Positions 33,515 through 41,585 of a stretch of 49,841 bases of DNA are shown here, one piece after another. Source of the DNA: Brevundimonas vesicularis NBRC 12165. GTDB lineage: Bacteria; Pseudomonadota; Alphaproteobacteria; Caulobacterales; Caulobacteraceae. Positions within the stretch are counted from its first letter, which is position 1. Each line of letters opens with the position of its first letter. Below the pieces are notes generated by a model, which saw only the letters and a list, made by a program, of their open reading frames with translations, searched no databases and was not told the DNA's origin. A program made the translations under genes and the position numbers. The stretch spans positions 1 to 49,841 of the forward strand of contig NZ_BCWM01000023.1 in NCBI RefSeq assembly GCF_001592205.1, read 5' to 3'.

Positions 33515-34138
33515 CTAACCTCGCGCCATCGCCTGTTCGATGATCCTGGTCGTCTTGTCCGGCCCCATTCCATAGGCGACGGCGGTGCGGAACTTTCCGT
33601 CCGGGCCCATCAGATAGACAGTCAGGGAGTGGTTCATCGTATAGCCCTCGCCCTCGCCGACCTTCTGATAGAAGGCGCGGTAGGCCTTGGCGGCGGTCGC
33701 CACCTGTTCGGGCGTGCCCGTCAGGCCGATGGTCCCCTTGGGAAAGCCGTCGGATGACAGATAGTCCTTCAGCGCCTGGGGCGTGTCGCGTTCGGGGTCG
33801 ATGCTGACGAAGACGATCTGCAGATCCTCCGCCTTGTCGCCGAGCCGCTGTTGCACCGCGCCCAGCTCGGCCAGGGTGGTCGGGCAGAACTCGGGGCAGT
33901 AGGTGAAGCCGAAGAAGACCAGGCTCCATTTGCCGTTCAGCATCGTCTGATCGACGGGTTGTCCATCCTGATTGACCAGTTTGAAGTCGCCGCCGACCAG
34001 GGGCTGGCCGGTCGACGTCACCTCGGCGCCGTCCGACGTGGGCGCACGACCGCTGACCACCACGACGGTGATGATGGCCAGCGCCACGGCGATGGCGATG
34101 CAGGCGCCCGCGAACAGCAGGATGGAACGACGCGGCAT
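33515..34138 (-). CDS. SCO1/SenC/PrrC-family copper chaperone
   Basis: A 207-residue membrane-anchored thioredoxin-fold protein that helps insert copper into cytochrome oxidase. One N-terminal helix (SILLFAGACIAIAVALAIITVVVV) anchors it to the membrane. Copper ligands are the CPEFC pair in FFGFTYCPEFCPTT and a His in YTMNHS. It is divergent from regB with only 44 bp between, matching the senC-regA/regB clusters of other alphaproteobacteria, in which SCO may also modulate RegB. Confidence 0.93.
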   Translation of the reverse strand: MPRRSILLFAGACIAIAVALAIITVVVVSGRAPTSDGAEVTSTGQPLVGGDFKLVNQDGQPVDQTMLNGKWSLVFFGFTYCPEFCPTTLAELGAVQQRLGDKAEDLQIVFVSIDPERDTPQALKDYLSSDGFPKGTIGLTGTPEQVATAAKAYRAFYQKVGEGEGYTMNHSLTVYLMGPDGKFRTAVAYGMGPDKTTRIIEQAMARG

Positions 34139-34182
34139 GACGGCCTCTCACGAAACGGATGTGATCGGTCTATAGAAGGCGT

Positions 34183-35649
34183 GTGACCTCGACAGAAGCC
34201 CGCATGGCGCCGCACGGCGCATCCTCTTCGGAGCCGTTGAACGGCTGGAGCGATGCGCCGCGTCGCGGCCGCGGGTTTTCGCTGCGGACCCTGATCGTTC
34301 TGCGCTGGCTGACCATCATCGGCCAGAGCGCCGCGATCCTGACGGCGCATCAGGGGCTGCATTTCCCCCTGCCGCTCTGGCCCTGCCTGATCGTGATCGC
34401 CATCAGCGCGGCGGTGAACGTGGGGGCCATGGCGCGGGTGCGCCGGCTGGAGGCCAGCCTGCCGGACGGGCGCACGACGGCGATCCATCTGGGCTTCGAC
34501 ATCTTCCAGCTGGGCGTGCTGCTGGGTCTGACCGGCGGGCTGGAGAACCCGTTCTGCCTGCTGCTGGTCGCGCCCGTCACCATCGCGGCGGCGGCCCTGC
34601 CGGCGCGTCAGGCCCTGATGCTGGGCGTGCTGGCCCTGATCGCGGTCGGGGTGCTGTTCTTCTGGTCCGAACCATTGCCGTGGCGGCCGCACGAGAACTT
34701 CCACCTGCCGACGCTGTATCGTCTCGGCATGGCCATGGCCCTGGTGACCGGCGTGGTCTTCACCGCCGGCTACGCCTGGCGGGTGGCGGCCGATGCGGAG
34801 AAGCTGGAGCTGGCCCTGGCGACCACCCAGGACGTGCTGCAACGCGAACAGAGGCTGGCGGCGCTGGGCGGCCTGGCGGCGGCGGCGGCGCACGAACTGG
34901 GAACGCCGCTGGCGACCATTCAGGTGGTGGCCAAGGAGCTTCAGCGCGCCTCCGCCCCCGACAGCGACGCGGCCGAGGATGCGGCCCTGATCCTGCAACA
35001 GGCCGAACGGTGCCGGGGCATCCTGACCCAGTTGTCGCAGCAGCCCGAGGGCGACGACGCCCTCTATGCCGACGTCTCGCTGAAGGCCCTGCTGGAAGAG
35101 GTGGTGGAGCCCCACCGGGGCTTCGACCTAGCCTTTGATGTGCTGGTCAAGACGCCGCCGGGTCAGCCCGCGCCGCGCGTGCGCCGGATGCCCGAGGTGA
35201 TCCACGGCCTGTCCACCCTGGTCGAGAACGCCGCCGATTTCGCCAAGACGACGGTGCGGGTCCAGGCGGTGGTGGACGCCGGCTGGATCGAGATCGAGAT
35301 TCTGGACGACGGGCCGGGCTTCGCTGGCGACATCCTGCCCCGGCTGGGCGAGCCCTATGTGACCAGTCGGCCGCAGGGCAAGGCGCGCCAGGCCCTGGCC
35401 GCCCAGGTCGCCGCCGCCGCCCGCCCGTCCAAACCCCGCGCGACGGTCGAGCCGCCCATCGCCCCCAGTCAGGGCGGCATGGGCCTGGGCTTCTTCATCG
35501 CCCGCACACTGCTGGAACGGACCGGCGGCTCGGTCAGCGTGGGCCAGGGCCTGCCGCAATCGGACGTCCAGACCGAGACACGGGCCGCGCCCCGTGGCGC
35601 GCGCGTGGCGGTGCGCTGGGCGCGACCGGCGCTGGAGGTCGCGGCATGA
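34183..35649 (+). CDS. regB: RegB/PrrB/ActS redox-sensing histidine kinase
   Basis: A 488-residue membrane kinase that responds to redox state. Six hydrophobic segments lie in the first 190 residues, with the conserved quinone-linked motif GGLENPF at 118-124. The phosphorylated His is His237 (AAAAHELGTPLATI). A Cys in the EQAERCRGIL region corresponds to the redox-active Cys of RegB, and the ATP lid ends with GMGLGFFIARTLLERTGG. It starts at GTG 34183 with AGAAGG upstream. Its partner is the response regulator 87 bp downstream. Confidence 0.92.
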   Translation: MTSTEARMAPHGASSSEPLNGWSDAPRRGRGFSLRTLIVLRWLTIIGQSAAILTAHQGLHFPLPLWPCLIVIAISAAVNVGAMARVRRLEASLPDGRTTAIHLGFDIFQLGVLLGLTGGLENPFCLLLVAPVTIAAAALPARQALMLGVLALIAVGVLFFWSEPLPWRPHENFHLPTLYRLGMAMALVTGVVFTAGYAWRVAADAEKLELALATTQDVLQREQRLAALGGLAAAAAHELGTPLATIQVVAKELQRASAPDSDAAEDAALILQQAERCRGILTQLSQQPEGDDALYADVSLKALLEEVVEPHRGFDLAFDVLVKTPPGQPAPRVRRMPEVIHGLSTLVENAADFAKTTVRVQAVVDAGWIEIEILDDGPGFAGDILPRLGEPYVTSRPQGKARQALAAQVAAAARPSKPRATVEPPIAPSQGGMGLGFFIARTLLERTGGSVSVGQGLPQSDVQTETRAAPRGARVAVRWARPALEVAA

Positions 35650-35736
35650 GGCGATTGGGTCGAAGCGTCGCAGGCGGAACCTTGGCCTTGACCCGCGCGC
35701 TACCCGTCCCGACTTGAAGCGGCAGGAGAGAAACGC

Positions 35737-36291
35737 ATGTCAGAACTCGAAGCCCGCATCGCCGCCCTGCCCGACAAGTCCCTGCTGCTGTTGGACGACG
35801 ACCAGGCCCTGCGCACCCGGATGGGGCGGGCGCTGGAGGCGCGCGGTTTTCAGGTGACGACCGCTGAATCCGTCGCCGAGGCGATGCAGCTGCTGCGCGA
35901 CAAGGCCCCGGCCTTCGCCGTGCTGGACATGCGGCTTGAGGACGGTAACGGCCTGAAGATCGTCGAGGCGGTGCGTGAGAAGCGCGAGGACGCCCGCATC
36001 GTCATGGTGACCGGCTATGGCGCCATCGCCACGGCGGTCGCAGCGGTCAAGGCCGGCGCTGTCGACTATCTGTCCAAGCCCGCCGATGCCGACGATGTGG
36101 TCAAGGCCCTGCTCGCCACCGGCGATTCCCCCGAGCCGCCCGAAAACCCGATGAGCGCAGACCGCGTCCGCTGGGAACATATCCAGCGCGTCTATGAGCT
36201 GTGCGACCACAATGTCTCGGAGACGGCGCGCCGCCTGGGCATGCACCGCCGCACCCTGCAACGCATCCTTGCCAAGCGCGCGCCGCGATAG
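35737..36291 (+). CDS. regA: RegA/PrrA/ActR response regulator
   Basis: A 184-residue response regulator for aerobic/anaerobic gene control. The receiver phosphorylation site is Asp64 (VLDMRLEDGNG), with the DDDQ acidic pocket and Lys in YLSKPADADD. A Pro-rich linker leads to the Fis-type helix-turn-helix NVSETARRLGMHRRTLQRILAKRAPR, identical in style to RegA family members. It is co-oriented with regB. A short hairpin follows (36301-36318). Confidence 0.94.
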   Translation: MSELEARIAALPDKSLLLLDDDQALRTRMGRALEARGFQVTTAESVAEAMQLLRDKAPAFAVLDMRLEDGNGLKIVEAVREKREDARIVMVTGYGAIATAVAAVKAGAVDYLSKPADADDVVKALLATGDSPEPPENPMSADRVRWEHIQRVYELCDHNVSETARRLGMHRRTLQRILAKRAPR

Positions 36292-36300
36292 GAGCTGACA

Positions 36301-36318
36301 CAGACGCGCAAACGTCTG
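36301..36318 (+). terminator. Short hairpin after regA
   Basis: CAGACG (36301-36306) pairs with CGTCTG (36313-36318) 10 nt after the regA stop. There is no T-run, so termination strength is uncertain. Confidence 0.4.
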
Positions 36319-36367
36319 AGTTGTGGTTGTTCTATTGACCGCCTTCCTTGGCTGGTCATTTTACAGC

Positions 36368-37102
36368 ATGGCTTTTTCAGACTTCATTGTGTTCGCCGAC
36401 GAAAGTGGTTCGCCCGTTCTAGAAGGGCCGGACCCGACCTTTCCGGTGTTCGTCCTGAGCTGTGTGCTGATCTCGAAACAGGTCTATGCCGAGCAAGTCG
36501 TGCCTCAACTTCAGAGGCTGAAGTTTGATTTCGTCGGCCACGATCAAATTGTCCTGCATGAGCGCGACATAAGGCGCCAGCAGAAGGCCTTCGCGTTTTT
36601 GCAGGCCAATTCAGCAGTTCGAGAAGCATTTCTGAATCGCATCAACGATATCGTTGCTGGTGCCGACATCGACGTCATAACGGCCGTTATCGACAAGGTC
36701 CGGTTGGCGGAACGCTACGCAAAGCCTTGGAATCCCTACGAAATCGCCTTGAACTTTTGCATGGAAAAGCTGCTTGCCCGCCTCCGCGCGCTCGAACAGC
36801 AAGATCGGCTCATCCATGTCGTCTTCGAGGGCCGAGGAAAGAAGGAAGATGCAGAGCTCGAACTGCATTTTCGACGCATTGCGGCCAATCAAGCGAACTG
36901 GGGTTATAAAAACCCAGACTTCAGCTTCCTGAACTGGGAACCCGTCTTCGTCGACAAGAAGTGCAATTCGTCAGGGCTTCAACTAGCCGATTTGATGGCG
37001 CGCCCCATCGGGCTCAAGGCCCTCCGTCCGTTGCAGGCCAATAGGGCGTTCGATCTTCTGCAGCCGAAGTTGAAGGCCGACGGGCTGAAAGTCTTTCCCT
37101 GA
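36368..37102 (+). CDS. DUF3800 domain-containing protein
   Basis: A 244-residue DUF3800 protein. Family motifs are FADESG at residues 8-13 and QLADLMARP near the C-terminus, with LHERDI between; the acidic residues suggest an RNase-H-like nuclease fold. DUF3800 genes are often found in mobile and defence-related DNA. The coding sequence is clearly lower in GC than its neighbours, and no ribosome site precedes the ATG, fitting recent acquisition between regA and dnaX. No integrase, repeats or partner genes are seen. Biochemical role unknown. Confidence 0.82.
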   Translation: MAFSDFIVFADESGSPVLEGPDPTFPVFVLSCVLISKQVYAEQVVPQLQRLKFDFVGHDQIVLHERDIRRQQKAFAFLQANSAVREAFLNRINDIVAGADIDVITAVIDKVRLAERYAKPWNPYEIALNFCMEKLLARLRALEQQDRLIHVVFEGRGKKEDAELELHFRRIAANQANWGYKNPDFSFLNWEPVFVDKKCNSSGLQLADLMARPIGLKALRPLQANRAFDLLQPKLKADGLKVFP

Positions 37103-37110
37103 AAGCAGAA

Positions 37111-37134
37111 GGGCCCCCGGCGAACCGGGAGCCC
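37111..37134. terminator. Hairpin after the DUF3800 gene
   Basis: GGGCCCCCGG and CCGGGAGCCC form a 10-bp stem with one mismatch around CGAA, 8 bp after the DUF3800 stop and 91 bp before the dnaX stop on the other strand. A T-rich AT-rich stretch follows at 37170-37200. Confidence 0.55.
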
Positions 37135-37224
37135 TACGCCGACCGAGAAACCCCAGTCCATTTCGCAAAGCAATATAGGCCTTATTGATTAAAAAGTCAA
37201 CAACCGAAGCGCGCGTGACGTTGT

Positions 37225-39066
37225 TCAATCCTCGTCGTCGTCCTCGACCACGTCGGGGATTTCCGGGGTGACCACGGTCGGGGCGATGGTCTTGATCTCG
37301 CCCAGCTTGGCGCCGGGGAAGGCCTGAAGCACCGCCTGGACGAAGGGATTAGCCTCGACCTCGGCGCGTTCGGCGGCGCGGGCCTTTTTCTGGATCTCGA
37401 TGACCGTCTCGGCCCCGCCCTGGCCATTGGCGGCGATCAGCCAGGTGCGACCGGTCCATTCGCGCAGGCGGGCCGACAGCTTGCGCGCCAGTTCGATGGG
37501 CGCGCCCTGGACGCTTTCATAGACGATGGCGCCGGGCTTGAACGAGACCGGCTTCACATACCGCTCCACATCCATCTGAAGCCCGACCTCGCGCTTCTCG
37601 CCGATCAGGGCGACGACCTGTTCGAAGGTCTGCGGATCGGGCAGGGCAGGCGCCATCACCGGCCGCGCGGCCAGCTGCGCCGAAGTTCCGCCGCCGCCTC
37701 CACCACCGCCACCACGCGGGGCCGAGCCGCCGCCCATCGGTTCACCGGACTGCAGCCGCTTCAGCGCCTCCTCCGGTCCCGGCAGGTCGGCGGCGTAGGC
37801 CAGGCGCACGATGGCCATCTCGACCGCATCGGCCGGATTGGGCGCGCGCCGCACCTCGTCCAGCGCCTTCAGCAGCATCTGCCAGGTGCGCGACAAGGTC
37901 GCCGCCGGAATGGCCGCGCCCAGGGCCGCCAACTTCTGCGCCTGATCATTGGGCAGGCGCGTCGCGTTCGGACCCAGCATCTTGGCGACCGAGGCGGCGT
38001 GGCAATGTTCCAACAGGTCGTTGGTCACCTGCACCGGATCGGCGCCGAAGCCGTAGAGGGTGCGGAAACTCTCCAGCGCCTCGGGCGTGCGGCCGGCCAT
38101 GACGCTTTCGAACAGGGCGATGGTCTGGGTCCGGTCGGCCAGACCCAGCATGTCGCGCACCGTCTCGGTCTTGACCGTCTCGCCGCGCTCGGCCTGGACC
38201 AAGGCCTGGTCCAGCAGCGACAGGCCGTCGCGCACCGACCCCTCGGCCGCGCGCGAGATCAGGGCCAGGGCGTCGTTCTCGATCTTCATGCCTTCGCGGT
38301 CGGCGATCCGGCCCAGATGCTCGACCAGGATTTCCGGCTCGACCCGACGCAGGTCGAAGCGCTGACAGCGGCTCAGGATCGTCACCGGCACCTTGCGGAT
38401 CTCGGTGGTGGCGAAGATGAATTTGGCGTGGGGCGGCGGCTCTTCCAGCGTCTTCAACAGGGCGTTGAACGCCTGCGTCGACAGCATGTGGACCTCGTCC
38501 AGCACATAGACTTTGTAGCGCGCCTCGACGGGCGCATAGCGGACGCTTTCCAAGATGTCGCGGATGTCGTTGACGCCGGTGTGCGACGCCGCGTCCATCT
38601 CCATCACATCCATATGCTGGCCGGCCATGATGGCGGCGTCGTGCCGGCCGTGGGCGGTCAGGGTCAGCGACGGCTTGTCGATGACGTCGGTTTCGTTGTT
38701 CAGGGCGCGGGCCAGAAGGCGGGCGGTGGTCGTCTTGCCGACGCCGCGCACGCCCGTCAGCATGAAGGCGTGGGCGATGCGGCCCGTGGCGAAGGCGTTG
38801 GTCAGGGTGCGCACCATCGCCTCCTGACCGATCAGGTCCTCGAAGGTGCGCGGCCGGTATTTGCGCGCCAGCACCTGATAGGCGGCGCCGTCATCGACAT
38901 GGGCCGCGACTTCGGCATGGGCGGGCTTCGCGACGACAGGCGCGGCGACCGGCTCAGGCGCCGCCGCGGCGCGCGCGCCGAACATGTCGTCGGTGTTCTC
39001 GTCGCGCTCGACGACGTCGTCCTCTTCCCAGGGCGGGCCGTCGAGATTCTTGTCGCTGTCCGTCAT
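37225..39066 (-). CDS. dnaX: DNA polymerase III subunits gamma/tau
   Basis: A 613-residue clamp-loader ATPase and polymerase organiser. It has Walker A GVRGVGKTTTARLLA, Walker B YVLDEVHMLS, SRC motif TILSRCQRF and sensor regions typical of DnaX. The four zinc-binding cysteines found in E. coli DnaX are not visible; the corresponding insert reads LTLTAHGRHDAAIMAGQH. A Gly-rich linker near residue 450 (nine Gly in a row) joins a tau-specific C-terminal domain ending in acidic residues. No programmed frameshift site was recognised by eye. Confidence 0.95.
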   Translation of the reverse strand: MTDSDKNLDGPPWEEDDVVERDENTDDMFGARAAAAPEPVAAPVVAKPAHAEVAAHVDDGAAYQVLARKYRPRTFEDLIGQEAMVRTLTNAFATGRIAHAFMLTGVRGVGKTTTARLLARALNNETDVIDKPSLTLTAHGRHDAAIMAGQHMDVMEMDAASHTGVNDIRDILESVRYAPVEARYKVYVLDEVHMLSTQAFNALLKTLEEPPPHAKFIFATTEIRKVPVTILSRCQRFDLRRVEPEILVEHLGRIADREGMKIENDALALISRAAEGSVRDGLSLLDQALVQAERGETVKTETVRDMLGLADRTQTIALFESVMAGRTPEALESFRTLYGFGADPVQVTNDLLEHCHAASVAKMLGPNATRLPNDQAQKLAALGAAIPAATLSRTWQMLLKALDEVRRAPNPADAVEMAIVRLAYAADLPGPEEALKRLQSGEPMGGGSAPRGGGGGGGGGTSAQLAARPVMAPALPDPQTFEQVVALIGEKREVGLQMDVERYVKPVSFKPGAIVYESVQGAPIELARKLSARLREWTGRTWLIAANGQGGAETVIEIQKKARAAERAEVEANPFVQAVLQAFPGAKLGEIKTIAPTVVTPEIPDVVEDDDED

Positions 39067-39163
39067 GGGAGGAAGTCTTACAGCGGGCGAGGTCCGCAGC
39101 GAAGCGGCCGTTCACCCAAAAGGCTGGATTATCTCGGATTGGAAACGCGGCGCTAGGACTCGG

Positions 39164-39541
39164 TCATGCAGGCAAGTTCATCAGCCGTACGTGCTGGTAC
39201 CCTCGAATCTGCAAGTCCTTAAGAATTCCAACGACGTCGGTGTATCGATTGGATGCTTTCGGCCCGACGTAGATCGGGTTCCTGACATCGAGGCCCATTT
39301 CGTACAGGCGGCGACCGATTTCACTTGCGGGAGTACGTTGAGATTTGTCGCCGTTGTACGTCGAAATCTGGACGGTTCCGTCAGGGTTGAGATCGATCTG
39401 AGCGCCGTTTGTCTGAAGCGCCGTCTCGTAACAGCCCATCGTCCGGTAGACGCTGAACCCCGTCAACTGCGGTCGCGGCTCCGCGGGCACCGATCCACAG
39501 GCGCACAACCCCAACAATCCAAGGAGCCATACAGGTCTCAT
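39164..39541 (-). CDS. Small lipoprotein with ExbD/TolR-like domain
   Basis: A 125-residue protein with a lipoprotein signal (lipobox ends at Cys15, LCAC). The mature part resembles the periplasmic domain of ExbD/TolR: a beta hairpin DLNPDGTVQI, an R-T-P-A-SEIGRRLYEMG helix, and a final YTDVVGILKDLQIRGYQHVRL segment matching the terminal Y-xx-VV-xx-L-xx-L-xx-G-xxx-V-x-L pattern. It lacks the ExbD transmembrane helix. ATG 39541 is chosen as the start of the signal peptide. Role unknown. Confidence 0.6.
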   Translation of the reverse strand: MRPVWLLGLLGLCACGSVPAEPRPQLTGFSVYRTMGCYETALQTNGAQIDLNPDGTVQISTYNGDKSQRTPASEIGRRLYEMGLDVRNPIYVGPKASNRYTDVVGILKDLQIRGYQHVRLMNLPA

Positions 39542-39659
39542 AGGACGACGTTCGCAGAAGTTGTGGCGTATCACAACCGTCTGCCCTGGCGTTCAAAAAA
39601 TGGCGCGCCAAACGCGCTCGAGCAGCGAGCCTCCGTGCGGCGAGCGCTAGCGCAAAAAA

Positions 39660-39754
39660 GAGGAAGTAGAGACCGCGACCCGAAGGGGAATTCGTTGTGG
39701 CTGCTGCCTTCCGGCCCTGACCAGATTGGCGAAACCTTCGCCCGCGATCTCCAA
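39660..39754 (-). ncRNA. ffs: Signal recognition particle RNA (4.5S, small bacterial type)
   Basis: On the minus strand the SRP hairpin core reads GGTCAGGGCCGGAAGGCAG followed by CAGCC, matching the universal GGTCAGGTCCGGAAGGAAG form with its GGAA tetraloop and CAGCC. The two differences from E. coli are a T to G and an A to C that together keep a base pair. The outer arms GAGATCGCGG and CCGCGGTCTC-like sequence can pair, with an inner GCGAAGG/CCTTCGG helix. A T6 run (39658-39653) follows as terminator. Ends are approximate. It is in the usual neighbourhood of dnaX, and FtsY is in the same window. Confidence 0.88.
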
Positions 39755-39803
39755 GCGGAGATATGACGGGTGCGGCGGTTGGAATCAAGAGCTACAAACC
39801 CGC

Positions 39804-40724
39804 ATGGCCCATCACAACACCTTCGCTGGCAATCCGCTCGATCGGGCCGGGGACCTGAGGAATGATCCCGACTGGCTGGCCGAGCAGGCCGCCAAGCCCT
39901 ACGCCCAGGCCCTGGTGCTCTGGGAAGGGCGGCCGCTGATCGAGGAGACGGGCGAGGGGCCGAGGCCGGCGTGGCTGCAGATGCGCCATGCGCGCACCCT
40001 GGTGCGCGATCGCGAGGCGTTTCTGGGCCTGTGGAATGACGAACCCGTCTTCGCTATCGAGTTCGAAGGCTCGATCGATCCGACCGACGGACCGCTGGCC
40101 GGGCTGGGCGCTTTTCAAGAGATGCGCGCGGCGGCGGCGATCCTGCCGGCGGCGGATGCGGCGATCGCGGGCGGGGCCAAGAGCCTGTTCGACTGGCGAC
40201 GCAAACACGGCTTCTGCGCCAACTGCGGCACTCTGAGCGAGACGGCGTCGGGCGGCTGGAAGCGGATTTGCCCGGCCTGCGGGACCGAGCATTTCCCGCG
40301 CGTCGATCCGGTCACCATCATGCTGCCGGTCTATAAGGGCGGGGCGGAGCCCATCTGCCTGCTTGGCCGTCAGGCGGCCTGGCCTGCCGGGCGGATGTCG
40401 GCCCTGGCCGGGTTCCTGGAGCCGGGCGAATCCATCGAGGAGGCCTGCGCCCGCGAGGTGAAGGAAGAGGCCGGCCTGACCGTGATCGCCACGGCCTATC
40501 ACTCCAGCCAACCCTGGCCCTTTCCCTCGCAACTGATGATCGGCCTGATCGCGGAGGTGTCGGACGATCAGGCGCAACCGGACCAGACCGAACTGGAAGC
40601 CGTCGCCTGGCTGACGCGGGCCGAGGCGCGCGCCGTGCTGGCGGGCGAGCATCCGAGCATTCAGGCCCCGCCGCCCTTCGCCATCGCCCACAGCCTGATC
40701 AAGGCCTGGGTCGACGAGGTCTAG
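39804..40724 (+). CDS. nudC: NADH pyrophosphatase (NAD-capped RNA hydrolase) NudC
   Basis: A 306-residue Nudix hydrolase that splits NADH and removes NAD caps from RNA. A zinc ribbon (CANCG ... CPACG, about residues 138-160) precedes the Nudix box GFLEPGESIEEACAREVKEEAGL, and the NudC-specific SQPWPFPSQLM motif follows. ATG 39804 is chosen at the start of the conserved N-terminal domain. Its stop codon shares CTAG with kdsB on the other strand. Confidence 0.93.
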   Translation: MAHHNTFAGNPLDRAGDLRNDPDWLAEQAAKPYAQALVLWEGRPLIEETGEGPRPAWLQMRHARTLVRDREAFLGLWNDEPVFAIEFEGSIDPTDGPLAGLGAFQEMRAAAAILPAADAAIAGGAKSLFDWRRKHGFCANCGTLSETASGGWKRICPACGTEHFPRVDPVTIMLPVYKGGAEPICLLGRQAAWPAGRMSALAGFLEPGESIEEACAREVKEEAGLTVIATAYHSSQPWPFPSQLMIGLIAEVSDDQAQPDQTELEAVAWLTRAEARAVLAGEHPSIQAPPPFAIAHSLIKAWVDEV

Positions 40725-41443
40725 GCCAGCGCCCGCGCCGCCTCCAGGTCGGCGGGATTGTCGACGGACAGGGGGGCTTCGTCGATGACGGCGGCCCAAA
40801 TCTGCATGCCCATTTCCAGGGCGCGCAGCTGTTCCAGCTTCTCGCGTTTTTCCAGCGGCGACGGCGGCGCGGCGCAGAAGCGGTTCAGCGCCTCACGGCG
40901 ATAGCCATAGACGCCGATGTGGCGCCAGACGGGGGCGTCGCCGTACAGGGTCGAGCGCGTGAAATAGAGGGCGCGCGCCTGGCGTTCGCCCTCGCCCAAG
41001 GCCAGCACCGCCTTGACCACATCGGGATTGGTCCGGTCCGACCCGTCGGCCTCGGCGGCGACCAGGGTGGCGATGTCGCAGGTCGGCTCGCCGTGCAGAA
41101 TGGCGGCGCAGGCGACGGCCAGACCGGGGCTGGCGAAGGGCATGTCGCCCTGGACGTTGATGACGGCGTCGAAGTCGCCTTCGGGGTCGATGGCGTCCAC
41201 TGCGGCGCGAATGCGGTCCGAGCCCGAGGGCAGGGCCGGGTCGGTCAGGACGGCGCGGCCGCCTGCGGCTTCCACCGCCTCGACGATCTCGGAATCGCCG
41301 GCGGCGACCACGACCGGCAGGCCCGAGGCCTCGGCCTGACGATAGGCGCGCACGATCATCGGCGTGTCGCCGATCAGGGCCAGCGGCTTGTTCGGCAGGC
41401 GGGTGGCGGCCATGCGAGCCGGTATCATTATCAACGGATTCAT
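40721..41443 (-). CDS. kdsB: 3-deoxy-manno-octulosonate cytidylyltransferase
   Basis: A 240-residue CMP-Kdo synthetase activating Kdo for lipopolysaccharide assembly in the cytoplasm. It has the nucleotide-binding start MIPARMAATRLPNKPL, the NVQGDMPF metal-site motif, and KREKLEQLRALEMG near the end. It is divergent from the cytochrome c gene with 142 bp between. It indicates a Kdo-containing outer membrane lipid A core. Confidence 0.95.
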   Translation of the reverse strand: MNPLIMIPARMAATRLPNKPLALIGDTPMIVRAYRQAEASGLPVVVAAGDSEIVEAVEAAGGRAVLTDPALPSGSDRIRAAVDAIDPEGDFDAVINVQGDMPFASPGLAVACAAILHGEPTCDIATLVAAEADGSDRTNPDVVKAVLALGEGERQARALYFTRSTLYGDAPVWRHIGVYGYRREALNRFCAAPPSPLEKREKLEQLRALEMGMQIWAAVIDEAPLSVDNPADLEAARALA

Positions 41444-41585
41444 CGACTTCCCTGACGCCTGTCTGGCCCGTCGCGCGTTGGGCCGGTTGCGAAGGCGGCG
41501 CTACCGTGCCAGAGACGCCAAAGCAAGATTATGTCCGGGGCGTGTTTTCGAGGGGCCCGGCCGGCAGAGGGAAACGACCAGGCGT

